From contig CAZNFX010000001.1 of NCBI GenBank assembly GCA_964572845.1, positions 372,001 to 436,000 on the forward strand: DNA of 64,000 nt. The letters run 5' to 3'. The DNA comes from Bin55 sp964572845 (GTDB lineage: Bacteria; Pseudomonadota; Gammaproteobacteria; Pseudomonadales; Azotimanducaceae). Position 1 is the first letter of the stretch; each line of letters opens with the position of its first letter. Both the position numbers and the translations under genes were made by a program. The notes under the pieces are model-generated. The model searched no databases. It saw nothing but the letters and a program-made list of their open reading frames with translations, and had not been told where the DNA came from. Below, in pieces: positions 16,980 through 25,837 of this stretch.

Positions 16980-17972
16980 CTAGACGTTCCAATTACTCCA
17001 CATATTCGAGGTCGTTGCGCGAACGTCCTCACGAAAGTTTCGAGTATCGACCCAATATTGATACATCGGACCTGGACCAAACTCCAAGTCGTCGTAGTAG
17101 GATAGTCCTGCCCGTTGATAGTCGCAAGGAATCAAGACTCGAACAATTGGATTCCCTTCCTCGGCTGAGCAGTTCACTCCAGCAGAATGAAGCAGTCTTG
17201 GGTGCCAAAAAACGACATCCCCAGCTTCGCCCGAAAACTCCACGGGCGTTGTGTCCGTTAGGACTTCGTCCCTAACCTTGGGGAATTTGCCAGTGTTGGA
17301 GCCGGTTATCGTGCTACCGTGAACTCTGTCCCAGCAACTATGCAATCGAACATGTGAACCTGGCCAGACAGCGAAGCCTCCGCAGTGGGGTCGTATGTCA
17401 TCCGCCAATACCATTGCCGACAACTGGGATGCCATGTAGTCGCCATGCGGGCCAAGTGTCCAGCGCTCTCCAGGTTGTTTTGGAAATACGGCATACACGC
17501 CCCTAACCCTTCTCACTCGCTCGACGGATGAACCTAGAAGTTCCTTCGCGACGTCGGTCACAGCCTGGCAATTGGCGACTCGGTCTACAAGAAACGATTG
17601 AGTACCCAGTCCGCTTGCGCCACGCGAGCGCATCTTCCAGTTTCCTTTGAACAACCTTCCGACTCGGGCAACGTCTTCCTCTAACCACTTCTCGTGAGGG
17701 GAGTCAATCCACGTTGAAGGATCATCACGATCAAGTATCTCTCGCGGCACGTTATCCCAAAGCAGGTCGACAGCACATCGAAGCGCTGGCAGGTCTTTGA
17801 CGAGCCCGCGTTTTACAAGGAATCCTTGTTCCACGAAGTGAGCGACATCGTCTCTAGTAACACTCCCATTTCCCTCAAATTCGGGAGGATCTTTATAGAT
17901 TCGAGGCTCTTTGACCTTTACATGATCACCAATGGGCTGCCCAGAAGCATGTCCTTGGTTGTACTCCTGCAT
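16980..17972 (-). CDS. Phytanoyl-CoA dioxygenase (PhyH) family Fe(II)/2-oxoglutarate oxygenase
   Basis: 330 aa. It has a double-stranded beta helix with an iron site: His and Asp in LGPHGDYMASQLS and the distal His in FWHPRLLHSAG. FAVWPGSHVRLHSCW before the distal His is typical for PhyH proteins. Enzymes of the family hydroxylate fatty acyl-CoAs, ectoine or small natural products in the cytosol; the substrate is unknown here. The start ATG at 17972 has GGAG 5 nt upstream. It is a single gene between the MerR-TPR regulator and DUF418. It is not a close paralogue of the other PhyH protein at 25999-27219 (different length and spacing of motifs). Confidence 0.85.
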   Translation of the reverse strand: MQEYNQGHASGQPIGDHVKVKEPRIYKDPPEFEGNGSVTRDDVAHFVEQGFLVKRGLVKDLPALRCAVDLLWDNVPREILDRDDPSTWIDSPHEKWLEEDVARVGRLFKGNWKMRSRGASGLGTQSFLVDRVANCQAVTDVAKELLGSSVERVRRVRGVYAVFPKQPGERWTLGPHGDYMASQLSAMVLADDIRPHCGGFAVWPGSHVRLHSCWDRVHGSTITGSNTGKFPKVRDEVLTDTTPVEFSGEAGDVVFWHPRLLHSAGVNCSAEEGNPIVRVLIPCDYQRAGLSYYDDLEFGPGPMYQYWVDTRNFREDVRATTSNMWSNWNV

Positions 17973-18130
17973 TCGAACTCCAACTGAAGGTCACCCCACC
18001 ATTATGCTTGCTGTCGTTGCTAGCATTAGGCAGACGAGTTTGGACGCTTACACTGCCACTCTCCCAACAAATGCAGTCGCATCAGATTTTGATTCGCGCG
18101 TTTGTAAGTACTCGCTGCCCGGACCGACGT

Positions 18131-19036
18131 CTAATAGTCGCCGCTAAATCGATCGTCCAGCTCCTTCGATCGCTTGAAGTGTCTGCGCGCCGAAACCTCG
18201 TCGCCCAGCAGTTCATAAATGCGGGACAAATTGTTGTGCGCAGGCGCCATGTTCGGTGCTTGGCGGTAATACTTGATGGCGAGTTCAAACTCGTCGAGAG
18301 TATCGAAAATCGTTCCAAGGTTGTAGCTTGCCAGTTCGCTGTCGGGAACCACTTGAAGAGCTTTCTCATAGAGGCGCTTGGCGTCAGGCAACTTGTCGTT
18401 CAACTGCAGCAGTCGTCCTAAGTTTAGGTAGGCGTTGACATTGGCCTCATCAAGTCGAATGGCTTGTCGGTAGGCATTGCACGCTCGCTCGGAGTCATCA
18501 ATAGACTCCAGGTCAACGCCGATCTGGTACCAATCTTCGCTGTTGAGCCCACCTTGTTCTATACGTCGTTCTAGGTCCTGAACAAGGAGGTTGGATTCGT
18601 CAACTTTTTGGACGATTTCCTGAATGTTCGCGGCAGTTGAGTCGACATTGCCTTCAAAGTCCAGCAAAGTTTGACCGCTCTCTGGATTCCAAAGTGCATT
18701 TCGTTCTTGAACGACGACCTCCGAACCGCTAGTTTGAAGATTCATTGCGGACAAGGGTTGCATCGAGCCCATGGATTTCAGAGCCGAAATGTTCTTGAGT
18801 ATCTTTCTCATAGAGATGGAACGCCGCGACAATTCCTTGATTCTCCGGAGAATAACTAAGTCCTGAAACGAGAATTCGTAGCGGTTTCGCAATCCACGGC
18901 CCGGATTCACTAGCCCTTTGCTTACGATGTTTAGTATCTGCCCTTCGGTAAGCGAAGTGAGCTTAGACGCAACACTTAGCGTGGTCACTTCCTGATTGAT
19001 TTTCTCAAAAGATGCTGTGTCACGATTGCTTTCCAT
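18131..19036 (-). CDS. MerR-type HTH protein with C-terminal tetratricopeptide repeats
   Basis: 301 aa from ATG 19036 (GGGA 6 nt upstream); an in-frame GTG at 19048 is the alternative. Residues about 25-90 form a MerR-like winged helix: LTEGQILNIVSKGLVNPGRG, then YEFSFQDLVILRRIKEL (the DNA-binding wing and following helix). The middle is a variable linker with a short helical stretch. Residues about 175-295 are TPR units, such as DWYQIGVDLESIDDSERACN, AYRQAIRLDEANVNAYLNLG, RLYEKALQVVPDSELASYNL and AIKYYRQAPNMAPAHNNLSR. It probably binds DNA and reports through protein contacts instead of a metal or drug pocket. It stands alone; its target is not evident. Confidence 0.85.
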   Translation of the reverse strand: MESNRDTASFEKINQEVTTLSVASKLTSLTEGQILNIVSKGLVNPGRGLRNRYEFSFQDLVILRRIKELSRRSISMRKILKNISALKSMGSMQPLSAMNLQTSGSEVVVQERNALWNPESGQTLLDFEGNVDSTAANIQEIVQKVDESNLLVQDLERRIEQGGLNSEDWYQIGVDLESIDDSERACNAYRQAIRLDEANVNAYLNLGRLLQLNDKLPDAKRLYEKALQVVPDSELASYNLGTIFDTLDEFELAIKYYRQAPNMAPAHNNLSRIYELLGDEVSARRHFKRSKELDDRFSGDY

Positions 19037-19205
19037 CCTAGATCCCACTATCGCTTGACTGCAAGTTGCTCACTTAGCGACTCGACGCTACTGCCTCTAT
19101 ACGCCCTACTTGAACCACATTCCTGTACTTATGTTCAAGCTATTGCGCTACTAACAAATTATACAGGCGTCTATTAGATTATGTACTTTATTTAGGTACA
19201 CTTCC

Positions 19206-19838
19206 TCACTCCACTCGGCCGGAATAGATTCCACGAGTCAGCTGTTCAAGTTGAACATCGTTCACAGGTTCGAATCCTGGAATTCTGCATGGCGGTCCCC
19301 ACTCCGTCCCCATGCTTGCACGAATTGTGTCGTTGGCGCACATGCGAAGCGTACCACTGCGGCGCGTATCAAAACTAAGAAGCGCTCCCTTCGTCAATCC
19401 AATGCACTTCCTCGAGAGTTGAATTAGGTACTTTTCCTTGTCATTTCGCATCTGAACCACGACAAAGCGTTGGCTGAGAATGTCGTAGTCTTCGACATCT
19501 CGCCGATCAATGCACCGGTTTGTTAGTTTGTAGTCCGCATCGGTGGACTCGTAGTCCAATATGTCCTGTAGACTTTCAAGGACCTTGTTGTCTGACCGTT
19601 TCTCGTCGGACTCAACGAAGGACTCTCCGTCATCGGATTCGCTTTGCGTTTGTGAATCTTGGGTTGGGCTATCGATGTTGCCCGACTCCGATTCGACTTC
19701 CGGTTCGTCGCCTAATGCAACGCCTACCCATAGCATGAAACCGACAGACAGGAGTTGCCAAACCCAACGACTGCTGCAAACCAGCTTAGGACCGTAGCCG
19801 TGACGGAGTTTGCAAATTTTGTGACAAAGAGACTTCAC
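19206..19838 (-). CDS. DUF6491-like secreted protein
   Basis: 210 aa. The N-terminus has a basic region and one hydrophobic segment (LLSVGFMLWVGVALG) followed by an acidic Ser/Glu-rich stretch, consistent with Sec export or a membrane anchor. The folded part starts near residue 105 with TNRCIDRRDVEDYDILSQRF and YLIQLSRKCIGL, resembling the DUF6491 pattern of a small domain with conserved Cys pairs (Cys in NRCIDRR, SRKCIGL, RMCANDT, GPPCRIPGF). Function is unknown. The start is GTG at 19838 without a clear ribosome site, so the N-terminus may be shorter. Family placement is tentative. Confidence 0.65.
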   Translation of the reverse strand: MKSLCHKICKLRHGYGPKLVCSSRWVWQLLSVGFMLWVGVALGDEPEVESESGNIDSPTQDSQTQSESDDGESFVESDEKRSDNKVLESLQDILDYESTDADYKLTNRCIDRRDVEDYDILSQRFVVVQMRNDKEKYLIQLSRKCIGLTKGALLSFDTRRSGTLRMCANDTIRASMGTEWGPPCRIPGFEPVNDVQLEQLTRGIYSGRVE

Positions 19839-19989
19839 GCAAAAAGAGCTGCTGACTTTCTGATTGTTAGTTCAATATAGCGAATAGTATTCCACCAACA
19901 GCCGCAGCGTAATAGTTTCTGAATTGCACACATTCCAACTACGAAACTCTCAAGCAAAATCGACATTGGTATTTTGGAATCACCAACAT

Positions 19990-21177
19990 TCACACGGTGA
20001 CGGTATCTTGCTTGACAAGCTGTTCAATTTCACACTGCTCGTAACCCAGTTCCAGCATGATCTCAATGGTGTGTTCGCCAAGATGGGGAGCATGCCGTCT
20101 ATTTTCCGCAGGACTTTGCTCAAATCTCGCTGCGTTTCGGGCTTGCCGAATCCTGCCCGCTTGTTGGTGATCTAGTTCAACGACAATCTGTGACGCTCTC
20201 ACCTGTGGATGGTCGATCATTTCCCGCCGTGTGAGCACCGGCGCACAAGGTACGCCCGCAGATTCCAGAATGCACATCCACTCCTCGGCAGTCTTTGTGT
20301 AGAGTACGCTCTGCGTCAAGGCAAGCCGGTCATCAGCGAACCGGTCTCTACCTGCAGGTGTCTTGAATCTATCGTCTTCCAGCCACTCTGGACGCTCCAC
20401 AGCCATGCAGAGCTTTTGCCATTGGTCATTCGTCATGACTGAAATGCTGATGAAGCCAGCCTTGGTTTCGTAAATGAGATCGATAAAGGTTGCAGCTCGC
20501 TGAACATCCGTTTCTCTTCCTATAAACGTTTGACTTCCCATATCGGACGACCACATGAATGCCACCACCGAATCCAGCATGGAGAGTCGCACGTGCTGAC
20601 CTTCGCCCGTTCGTTCGCGATGAAACAGAGCAGCTGAGACTGCCTGAGAAGCGGTTATTCCGGTTAGCTTGTCCGGCAATATCGTTCGAATGAGGCGCGG
20701 TCGAATATCGTCGGCCCCAGCCTGCACGGTGGCTAGTCCTGATAGTGCTTGCACAATTGGGTCGTAAACAGGTTTGCTAGCGTAAGGTCCCTTTTCTCCC
20801 CAACCGGAAATTGACACATAAATGATGCTTGGATTAACTTCACGCAGCACGGGTTCGTCAATTCCAAGACGCTCCATGACTCCAGGTCGATAGTTTTGTA
20901 CAAAGACATCTGCGGACTTCACTAGGCGGAGAAGGAGATCGCGACCTTCTGCATGCTTCACGTCGATGGATATCGAACGCTTGTTGCGGTTGTTGTTGAG
21001 AAATGTCGCAGACAACTGGCGAACACCATACCCTGCACGTCGTGCATGATCGCTGGTTGCAGGTGCTTCAACTTTAATCACGTCTGCGCCCTGGTCCGCA
21101 AGAATCATCGTCCCATAGGGTCCCGAAATCATCGTTGTGAAGTCGACAACACGTACACCATTAAGAGGTCCCGCCAT
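19990..21177 (-). CDS. CaiB/BaiF family (class III) CoA transferase
   Basis: 395 aa, typical length. The N-terminus PLNGVRVVDFTTMISGPYG, the CoA-binding segment GADVIKVEAP, NNRNKRSISIDVK, ADVFVQNYRPGVMERLGID and the catalytic Asp in SKPVYDPIVQALSG are all present, as are GQHVRLSMLDS and GVPCAPVLTRREMIDHPQV. These enzymes move CoA between carboxylic acids (formyl, carnitine, succinyl or aryl substrates) as intertwined dimers in the cytosol. The substrate is not inferable. The ATG at 21177 has GGAG 6 nt upstream. It is divergent from the epoxide hydrolase-like gene 123 bp away, perhaps under common control. Confidence 0.92.
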   Translation of the reverse strand: MAGPLNGVRVVDFTTMISGPYGTMILADQGADVIKVEAPATSDHARRAGYGVRQLSATFLNNNRNKRSISIDVKHAEGRDLLLRLVKSADVFVQNYRPGVMERLGIDEPVLREVNPSIIYVSISGWGEKGPYASKPVYDPIVQALSGLATVQAGADDIRPRLIRTILPDKLTGITASQAVSAALFHRERTGEGQHVRLSMLDSVVAFMWSSDMGSQTFIGRETDVQRAATFIDLIYETKAGFISISVMTNDQWQKLCMAVERPEWLEDDRFKTPAGRDRFADDRLALTQSVLYTKTAEEWMCILESAGVPCAPVLTRREMIDHPQVRASQIVVELDHQQAGRIRQARNAARFEQSPAENRRHAPHLGEHTIEIMLELGYEQCEIEQLVKQDTVTV

Positions 21178-21300
21178 AGGTTCTCCGTATTTCCGTCCCG
21201 TTCAAGCCCGTAAGGTTGGGACAAACCTACCTCACGGAACGGGCAATCGTAACACTGCTATCCTAATCGCCAATCTAGAGCAATTCCCATCTCAATCTTC

Positions 21301-22269
21301 ATGGCAATCGAACACCGCACCATACAAAGCAATGGAATAAATATGAGGATCGCAGAGCTAGGCGAAGGACCCCTCGTAGTGCTTTGCCACGGCTTCCCAG
21401 AGTCTTGGTATTCGTGGCGGCATCAAATCAAAGCTCTTGCCGAAGCCGGCTACCATGCGGTTGCCCCAGATCAGCGAGGCTATGGCAAATCCGACAAGCC
21501 ATCCATGATCAGTGCTTATTCGATCATGCACCTTGTCGGAGACATAGTTGGAATTGTTCACGCGCTCAATGAAGATCAGGCTATAGTTGTAGGACACGAC
21601 TGGGGTGCGCCGGTCGCTTGGAACTGCGCAATGATGCGTCAGGACATGTTTCGTGCAGTAGTGGCATTGTCGGTTCCATGGGGACCTCGATCGGGATATC
21701 CACCCATGCAAGGAATGAAACAATACTTTGGCGACAGATTTTTCTATCAACTCTACTTCCAGACCCCCGGGGTTGCGGAGCACGAACTTCAACACGACGT
21801 TGGAGTGACCGTTAGAAAGATGCTGTTTGGAGCATCGGGAAGTGTCAACAGACGATCCATGTTGGCTAGCGTTTCGGAAGCCCCACACAAGCGCTCCTAC
21901 ATGTTGGAGAACATTCCTGATCCGCAAGAAGACTTGCCTGACTGGCTGACGCAAGAGGACGTCGACTATTTTGTCGGGGAATTTGAAGATGCGGGATTTA
22001 GAGGAGGATTGAATTGGTATCGAAACATCGATCACAATTGGGTGTTGACTGCGCCATATCAAGACATGAAGATCATGCAGCCTGCACTGTTCATTACTGG
22101 CGAGTTCGACGTTGTCCCCTTTGACGACTTTGCCGGCGAACGGATGCGAGCACTTGTACCTAATCTTCGTGAGCCCATAGTTCTTCCTGGAATTGGTCAT
22201 TGGACACAGCAGGAAGCGCCCAACGAAGTAAACAAGTCTCTCATCGACTTCGTGAATTCACTTGATTGA
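21301..22269 (+). CDS. Alpha/beta hydrolase, epoxide hydrolase-like
   Basis: 322 aa. The oxyanion-hole motif HGFPESWYSWRHQ, the nucleophile elbow VVGHDWGAPVA (Asp nucleophile, as in epoxide hydrolases and not Ser), the acid in ITGEFDVVPFDD and the catalytic His in GIGHWTQQEAP are all present. Candidate ring-opening tyrosines lie in the cap (FFYQLYFQ and GLNWYRNID). This set fits soluble epoxide hydrolases, which turn epoxides into diols; a haloalkane dehalogenase would need different cap residues. The substrate is unknown. A second ATG at 21343 is possible. It is divergent from the CoA transferase. Confidence 0.9.
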   Translation: MAIEHRTIQSNGINMRIAELGEGPLVVLCHGFPESWYSWRHQIKALAEAGYHAVAPDQRGYGKSDKPSMISAYSIMHLVGDIVGIVHALNEDQAIVVGHDWGAPVAWNCAMMRQDMFRAVVALSVPWGPRSGYPPMQGMKQYFGDRFFYQLYFQTPGVAEHELQHDVGVTVRKMLFGASGSVNRRSMLASVSEAPHKRSYMLENIPDPQEDLPDWLTQEDVDYFVGEFEDAGFRGGLNWYRNIDHNWVLTAPYQDMKIMQPALFITGEFDVVPFDDFAGERMRALVPNLREPIVLPGIGHWTQQEAPNEVNKSLIDFVNSLD

Positions 22270-22329
22270 GTACGGAATCGCCGCCGCTTGTTCCTTGTGA
22301 AGCGGCAAGATTCCAACCTCCAGTTCAAC

Positions 22330-22617
22330 TCAATCCTCTGTCGCACCTAATGCGGGGTCGCGCATTTTTCTCAACAATCGATCAGGATCGGCCAACGGGT
22401 TCTTTGCCATGGTTCGGTCAACCATCTTGTCATATTTGGGATCGAGTCGTTCGATCTTCGACTTGCTCGACAATACAACGTTCGGGCGGGAGACTATCCC
22501 TCTAGTGTTTGTGGATCCACAATGTTGACAGCAGATTGAGGGTGGTTTGTCCCTAACAGCCGACGAAGTCTCGCTGATTTCGTGGCAGTCAAGGCACCGA
22601 TACTCATACGAGGGCAT
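22330..22617 (-). CDS. FmdB-type zinc ribbon protein
   Basis: 95 aa. The N-terminus MPSYEYRCLDCHEISETSS and the second cysteine pair CCQHCGSTNTRGIV form the CxxC...CxxC zinc ribbon of FmdB-like regulators. The tail is charged and disordered (DPDRLLRKMRDPALGATED). FmdB was first linked to formamidase and amidase genes; most members are of unknown function. It is convergent with the epoxide hydrolase-like gene and possibly the last gene of the minus-strand ferritin-like group (144 bp after it). Confidence 0.85.
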   Translation of the reverse strand: MPSYEYRCLDCHEISETSSAVRDKPPSICCQHCGSTNTRGIVSRPNVVLSSKSKIERLDPKYDKMVDRTMAKNPLADPDRLLRKMRDPALGATED

Positions 22618-22761
22618 TACAACTCTTTGTGCTGCACCAGAAACACCATGCAGATGACTAAGAGTGGGCTACAACATGCGGATGTAGGGTGTGCAATATC
22701 TATTCGTGCACTTAAGCGAGAAGCGTCGGTAGTTGCCAGTCGGGTCAACACACGCCTACGC

Positions 22762-23151
22762 CTAGCTACTGTATCTGGCGCACGCATCTACAAATGCCTG
22801 AATCGACTTGTGCAGACGAAGGAATCGCAATCGATCCAATGGACTTGCAAACTCGAGTACGCATTGATCCAAGTTGAACGCAACTAATGGCGGCAATTTC
22901 CCAACCACCCTTCGTCGCAGATAGAAGCTCCACTGTTTCTCCGACATGCGAATTGTCACTCCTACTCCACGGAGCTCCGATGGATTCTCAACTGTCCGTA
23001 TCTCTCCAATCTTGAAAGCATCGAATTCTACGACTCGATGTTCGTTATCGCTTGCGAAAGCAACGGTAATCTCCGCATTTCCAAGTTTGCGATAGCCAGC
23101 TTGGCGATTCAGACTGCGCTTTGCAGTTTGCATTCCGTCAAATGCGGTCAT
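22762..23151 (-). CDS. Small SCP2-like protein of the ferritin-like cassette
   Basis: 129 aa with no signal peptide or membrane helix. The pattern VTIRMSEKQWSFYLRRRV then LPPLVAFNLDQCVLEFASPL and FLRLHKSIQAFVDACARY resembles the C-terminal half of sterol carrier protein-2-like folds, where a W/F-rich helix packs on a sheet. This is a weak, eye-level resemblance. The ATG overlaps the stop of the upstream gene by 4 bp (ATGA at 23148-23151), so the two are translationally coupled. Function is unknown; a lipid or small hydrophobic ligand carrier for the neighbouring ferritin-like proteins is a guess. Confidence 0.7.
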   Translation of the reverse strand: MTAFDGMQTAKRSLNRQAGYRKLGNAEITVAFASDNEHRVVEFDAFKIGEIRTVENPSELRGVGVTIRMSEKQWSFYLRRRVVGKLPPLVAFNLDQCVLEFASPLDRLRFLRLHKSIQAFVDACARYSS

Positions 23152-23606
23152 CGTGGTGTCGGCTCTTCAAAAGCAGTCTTGATTCGGTGCGAGGCGTCGA
23201 AGAAGAACTGCATAGTCTGGTTGTAGCGGACGAACAAGTCCTGTCTATACTGGTCTTCGTGCTTGGAATGTGCGATGCCTTCCTCGATGCCCAAGTCGAG
23301 GGTGTTCAATGTGAATTCTCCAACAGCATGCCCGTTATCACTAATGTTTGCCAGCATGGACCTCCATAGATCGTATGGCATGTCCAAGTAGAAGTCGGCG
23401 TTCGCAAGATCCGATTCAGTCGCTTTGTCTACCGAAGTGCAACCGAATCCTTCAAATTCCAAAATGTAGACTGCGCCGTTGACCTTAAGACCCACTATGC
23501 AGTCGCACCTTCCGCTGCCTGCACCCCTATAGCTGTCCGTGGAATTGAAGACTTCGCGAACAGCCTTTAGCCATTCAATCGACGGGAATCTTAGTGTCGA
23601 GACCAT
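23148..23606 (-). CDS. SCP2-like protein of the ferritin-like cassette
   Basis: 152 aa from ATG 23606, which follows the ferritin-like stop by a single base (GGATGACATG with AGGG before it). A longer reading from 23669 would overlap the upstream gene by 62 bp and is less likely. The sequence VYILEFEGFGCTSV, then LANADFYLDMPYDLWRSML and GEFTLNTLDLGIEEGI with FVRYNQTMQFFFDASH looks like an SCP2-type lipid-binding domain. No catalytic motif is seen. The coupling on both sides (1-bp gap upstream, 4-bp overlap downstream) argues that it works with the ferritin-like protein. Confidence 0.75.
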   Translation of the reverse strand: MVSTLRFPSIEWLKAVREVFNSTDSYRGAGSGRCDCIVGLKVNGAVYILEFEGFGCTSVDKATESDLANADFYLDMPYDLWRSMLANISDNGHAVGEFTLNTLDLGIEEGIAHSKHEDQYRQDLFVRYNQTMQFFFDASHRIKTAFEEPTPR

Positions 23607-23607
23607 G

Positions 23608-24678
23608 TCATCCCTGATCTCTGGGTCGAAATGCTCGCGGCATAGTCGCTGCATCGGCGGGAAGGTCAAGCCAACGCCTCATCGCGATGTGTCGATCACG
23701 AAACTCTTCCATCAGATCGAAGTAAATGGACATGCCTTCCTTGCGTGCTCCGGCGATTCCGCCTGCGAAAACAATGGCTAGAGCTTCACGCAGAACTGGA
23801 TCACGTAGATCTCGGGCAAACATTCCCAACCCAATAGCGATCATTGTTCCAACACTGCCTTTTCGTTCCTCGTCGTGCGCCAAACTGAACTTGAGGTGTT
23901 CTAAGCCGTACGTCAGCAAACGCGCCACGTCTTGAATGACGTACGAGTAGATGACTCGTTCGGCATCGTTATAGGCGTGCTTGTACAGATACTCGCACAT
24001 AGTGATAAGAAATAACGTCCGAATCAGTGCAAGTCCAGCAACAGTCTCAGTCCAACCGCCCCGGCTCTCCAACAAGAAGCGATTCGCCTGCCCAGTGGGT
24101 TCCAAGCCCAGCCCTCCTCCATTGATTAGTGCGCGCTTGCGAAACGCCTCATAGCGACGAGCGGCATCTAGGCTCGCCGTGGCCAAAAACTGCTTCACTT
24201 CGTGGTAGCCATAGGACATTCGGTGCTGCCAATTAGTCAGGACTTCAATGTCAACATTTGCATATTGCAAGATCTCTGTACACACTTGGCAAATCGCGAC
24301 TTCCACATCGTTTGGAAGAGCTTGAATGGAAGCCCATGGAACATCCGTGGCAGGCGCCCACCGGCGCTGTATTGCTTCCTCATAGAGCTCGGCGGCACAA
24401 TCTGCCCACAACTCCGTTTTTTCCGTGACCGAGTAGCCGATCGGCAACGCGCCCTTGACGGGTATCGCTCCACGAGGATTGCGTCCTTGGTCGCCCCAAC
24501 GTTGCGGCACTTCACCGTAAATTCCAACGTTTGTCTTGTCGAGCGTCAGTCCCTTCTTGCCCGCAGTGACACGCGTACCCCATTGCCGCGACTGGTTCAT
24601 CCAGTTGAACTTTGGTTCGGGAATGTCCATCGGACGAGGCTCGTCTGCGGACTTTGTCTTAGATTGACGATCTGCCAT
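23608..24678 (-). CDS. Ferritin-like paralogue lacking the diiron ligands
   Basis: 356 aa, the same length as, and alignable end to end with, the neighbour at 24767-25837 (shared LYEEAIQRRWAPATDVPW-type core, FRKRALINGGGL, AYNDAERVIYSYV). The metal site is lost: where the neighbour has DESRHMDVF this protein has LDAARRYEAF, where it has QDEARHVAFG this one has QDVARLLTYG, and TEVEFVAG is replaced by LQYANVD. So two ExxH motifs and one or two Glu ligands are gone. It should not bind a diiron centre and may be a regulatory or structural subunit of the active paralogue. First of three coupled genes; 88 bp after the intact paralogue. Confidence 0.8.
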   Translation of the reverse strand: MADRQSKTKSADEPRPMDIPEPKFNWMNQSRQWGTRVTAGKKGLTLDKTNVGIYGEVPQRWGDQGRNPRGAIPVKGALPIGYSVTEKTELWADCAAELYEEAIQRRWAPATDVPWASIQALPNDVEVAICQVCTEILQYANVDIEVLTNWQHRMSYGYHEVKQFLATASLDAARRYEAFRKRALINGGGLGLEPTGQANRFLLESRGGWTETVAGLALIRTLFLITMCEYLYKHAYNDAERVIYSYVIQDVARLLTYGLEHLKFSLAHDEERKGSVGTMIAIGLGMFARDLRDPVLREALAIVFAGGIAGARKEGMSIYFDLMEEFRDRHIAMRRWLDLPADAATMPRAFRPRDQG

Positions 24679-24766
24679 GCTAGCTCAATCTAGTGATCTA
24701 AGTATCTGCTCTTGTGAATGCGCGCTGGTGACGAGGTGGAACAGTCCACAGCCAGAACTCTTGGAA

Positions 24767-25837
24767 CTACGCTGCCGCTTGCGCCATCAGTTCGTTCAGT
24801 CGTGACCGTCCGTTGTCGAATCTGTCACCAAATCCGGCCGAGATGACCCGCTTTCGGTATTCCTGCAACTGCCGTCGCCTTATGGCAACGAGCTTACGAA
24901 ATCCTTCGTCAAACTTGTCGCAACCGCCACCTAGCAGAATGCATAGCGACTCCGAGGTCTGAGTTAGTCTTCCAGCAGGATTGGCGGCATCTGTGAGCAT
25001 TCCGCCTTCGGCTTCGTCAAGGTACGAATGGATTTCTTCCCGTCGTGAAGGCTCGTTCTGCGACATGTATCTCAAGTGCATTACACCAAAGGCTACATGC
25101 CGAGCCTCATCTTGCGCACATAGCCGATATATTGTCTTTTCCGCGTCGTTGTAAGCCATCAGTTCGCCCATGCGAAAGATCGTCAATACCGCGCCTTCGC
25201 CCGAAATGTGCAATCGAGAAGACATCTCTGTGAAGTCTCGGGAAAGGTCGATCCCGCCAACAAAACCAGCGGTAGCACCCGTCGCGCGCATCAATCCTCC
25301 ACCGTTAGCCAAGGCTCGTTTACGGAATACGTCCATGTGTCGTGACTCATCCATTACTTGGGCCAGCAATACCTGACGCGCTTCGAAGTAGTCTGGTGTA
25401 GTGCTCGAAATCCACCTTGCAGGCACATCGCCCGCAACGAACTCGACCTCAGTCAAGAAGGTTGCCATCTGGCATTGCGCCTGCTCCACATCGTCCGGCA
25501 GGGGCTTGATCGTGTCCCAAGGCACATCTGTGGCAGAACTCCACTGACGTTGCAGTGCTTCTTCGTAGAGAAATGAAGCGTTTTCGAGCCAAATGTCACT
25601 TTTCGTGCGCACGGTATAGCCACCTAGACGCATGGAGTTGACTCGTGGTGTAGAGCCGCGCGGACGGCCTGTCAGATTGTTGCTTTCCTCAGGAACTTGG
25701 CCATAGTCGCCAATTTGAATGTCGGCAAGTGTGAACCCGTACTTGCCTGGTTCCGCATGAGTATCCCAAGATCCATGCTGGTCCATCCATCCCAGATCTA
25801 ATTCGGATACGTTCCCCTTGGTCTCTGAACTTGCCAT
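24767..25837 (-). CDS. Ferritin-like diiron protein, oxidase or oxygenase-like
   Basis: 356 aa. Four-helix diiron ligands are visible: Glu in FLYEEALQRQW, Glu pair in FLTEVEFVAG, ExxH in DESRHMDVFRK, Glu in FRMGELMAYND and ExxH in QDEARHVAFG. Large ferritin-like proteins of this layout are related to ribonucleotide reductase R2- and AurF-like oxygenases and are common in environmental proteobacteria, mostly uncharacterised. It is cytosolic, with no export signal. It starts the minus-strand cassette that also encodes a metal-free paralogue and two SCP2-like proteins, and is divergent from a PhyH-type oxygenase over 161 bp. The ATG at 25837 lacks a strong ribosome site. The substrate is unknown. 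Confidence 0.8.
   Translation of the reverse strand: MASSETKGNVSELDLGWMDQHGSWDTHAEPGKYGFTLADIQIGDYGQVPEESNNLTGRPRGSTPRVNSMRLGGYTVRTKSDIWLENASFLYEEALQRQWSSATDVPWDTIKPLPDDVEQAQCQMATFLTEVEFVAGDVPARWISSTTPDYFEARQVLLAQVMDESRHMDVFRKRALANGGGLMRATGATAGFVGGIDLSRDFTEMSSRLHISGEGAVLTIFRMGELMAYNDAEKTIYRLCAQDEARHVAFGVMHLRYMSQNEPSRREEIHSYLDEAEGGMLTDAANPAGRLTQTSESLCILLGGGCDKFDEGFRKLVAIRRRQLQEYRKRVISAGFGDRFDNGRSRLNELMAQAAA

Noticed and set aside
23607..23669. Longer start of the SCP2-like gene at 23669
   Set aside because: It would overlap the upstream gene by 62 bp, whereas the ATG at 23606 has AGGG before it and follows the upstream stop by one base.
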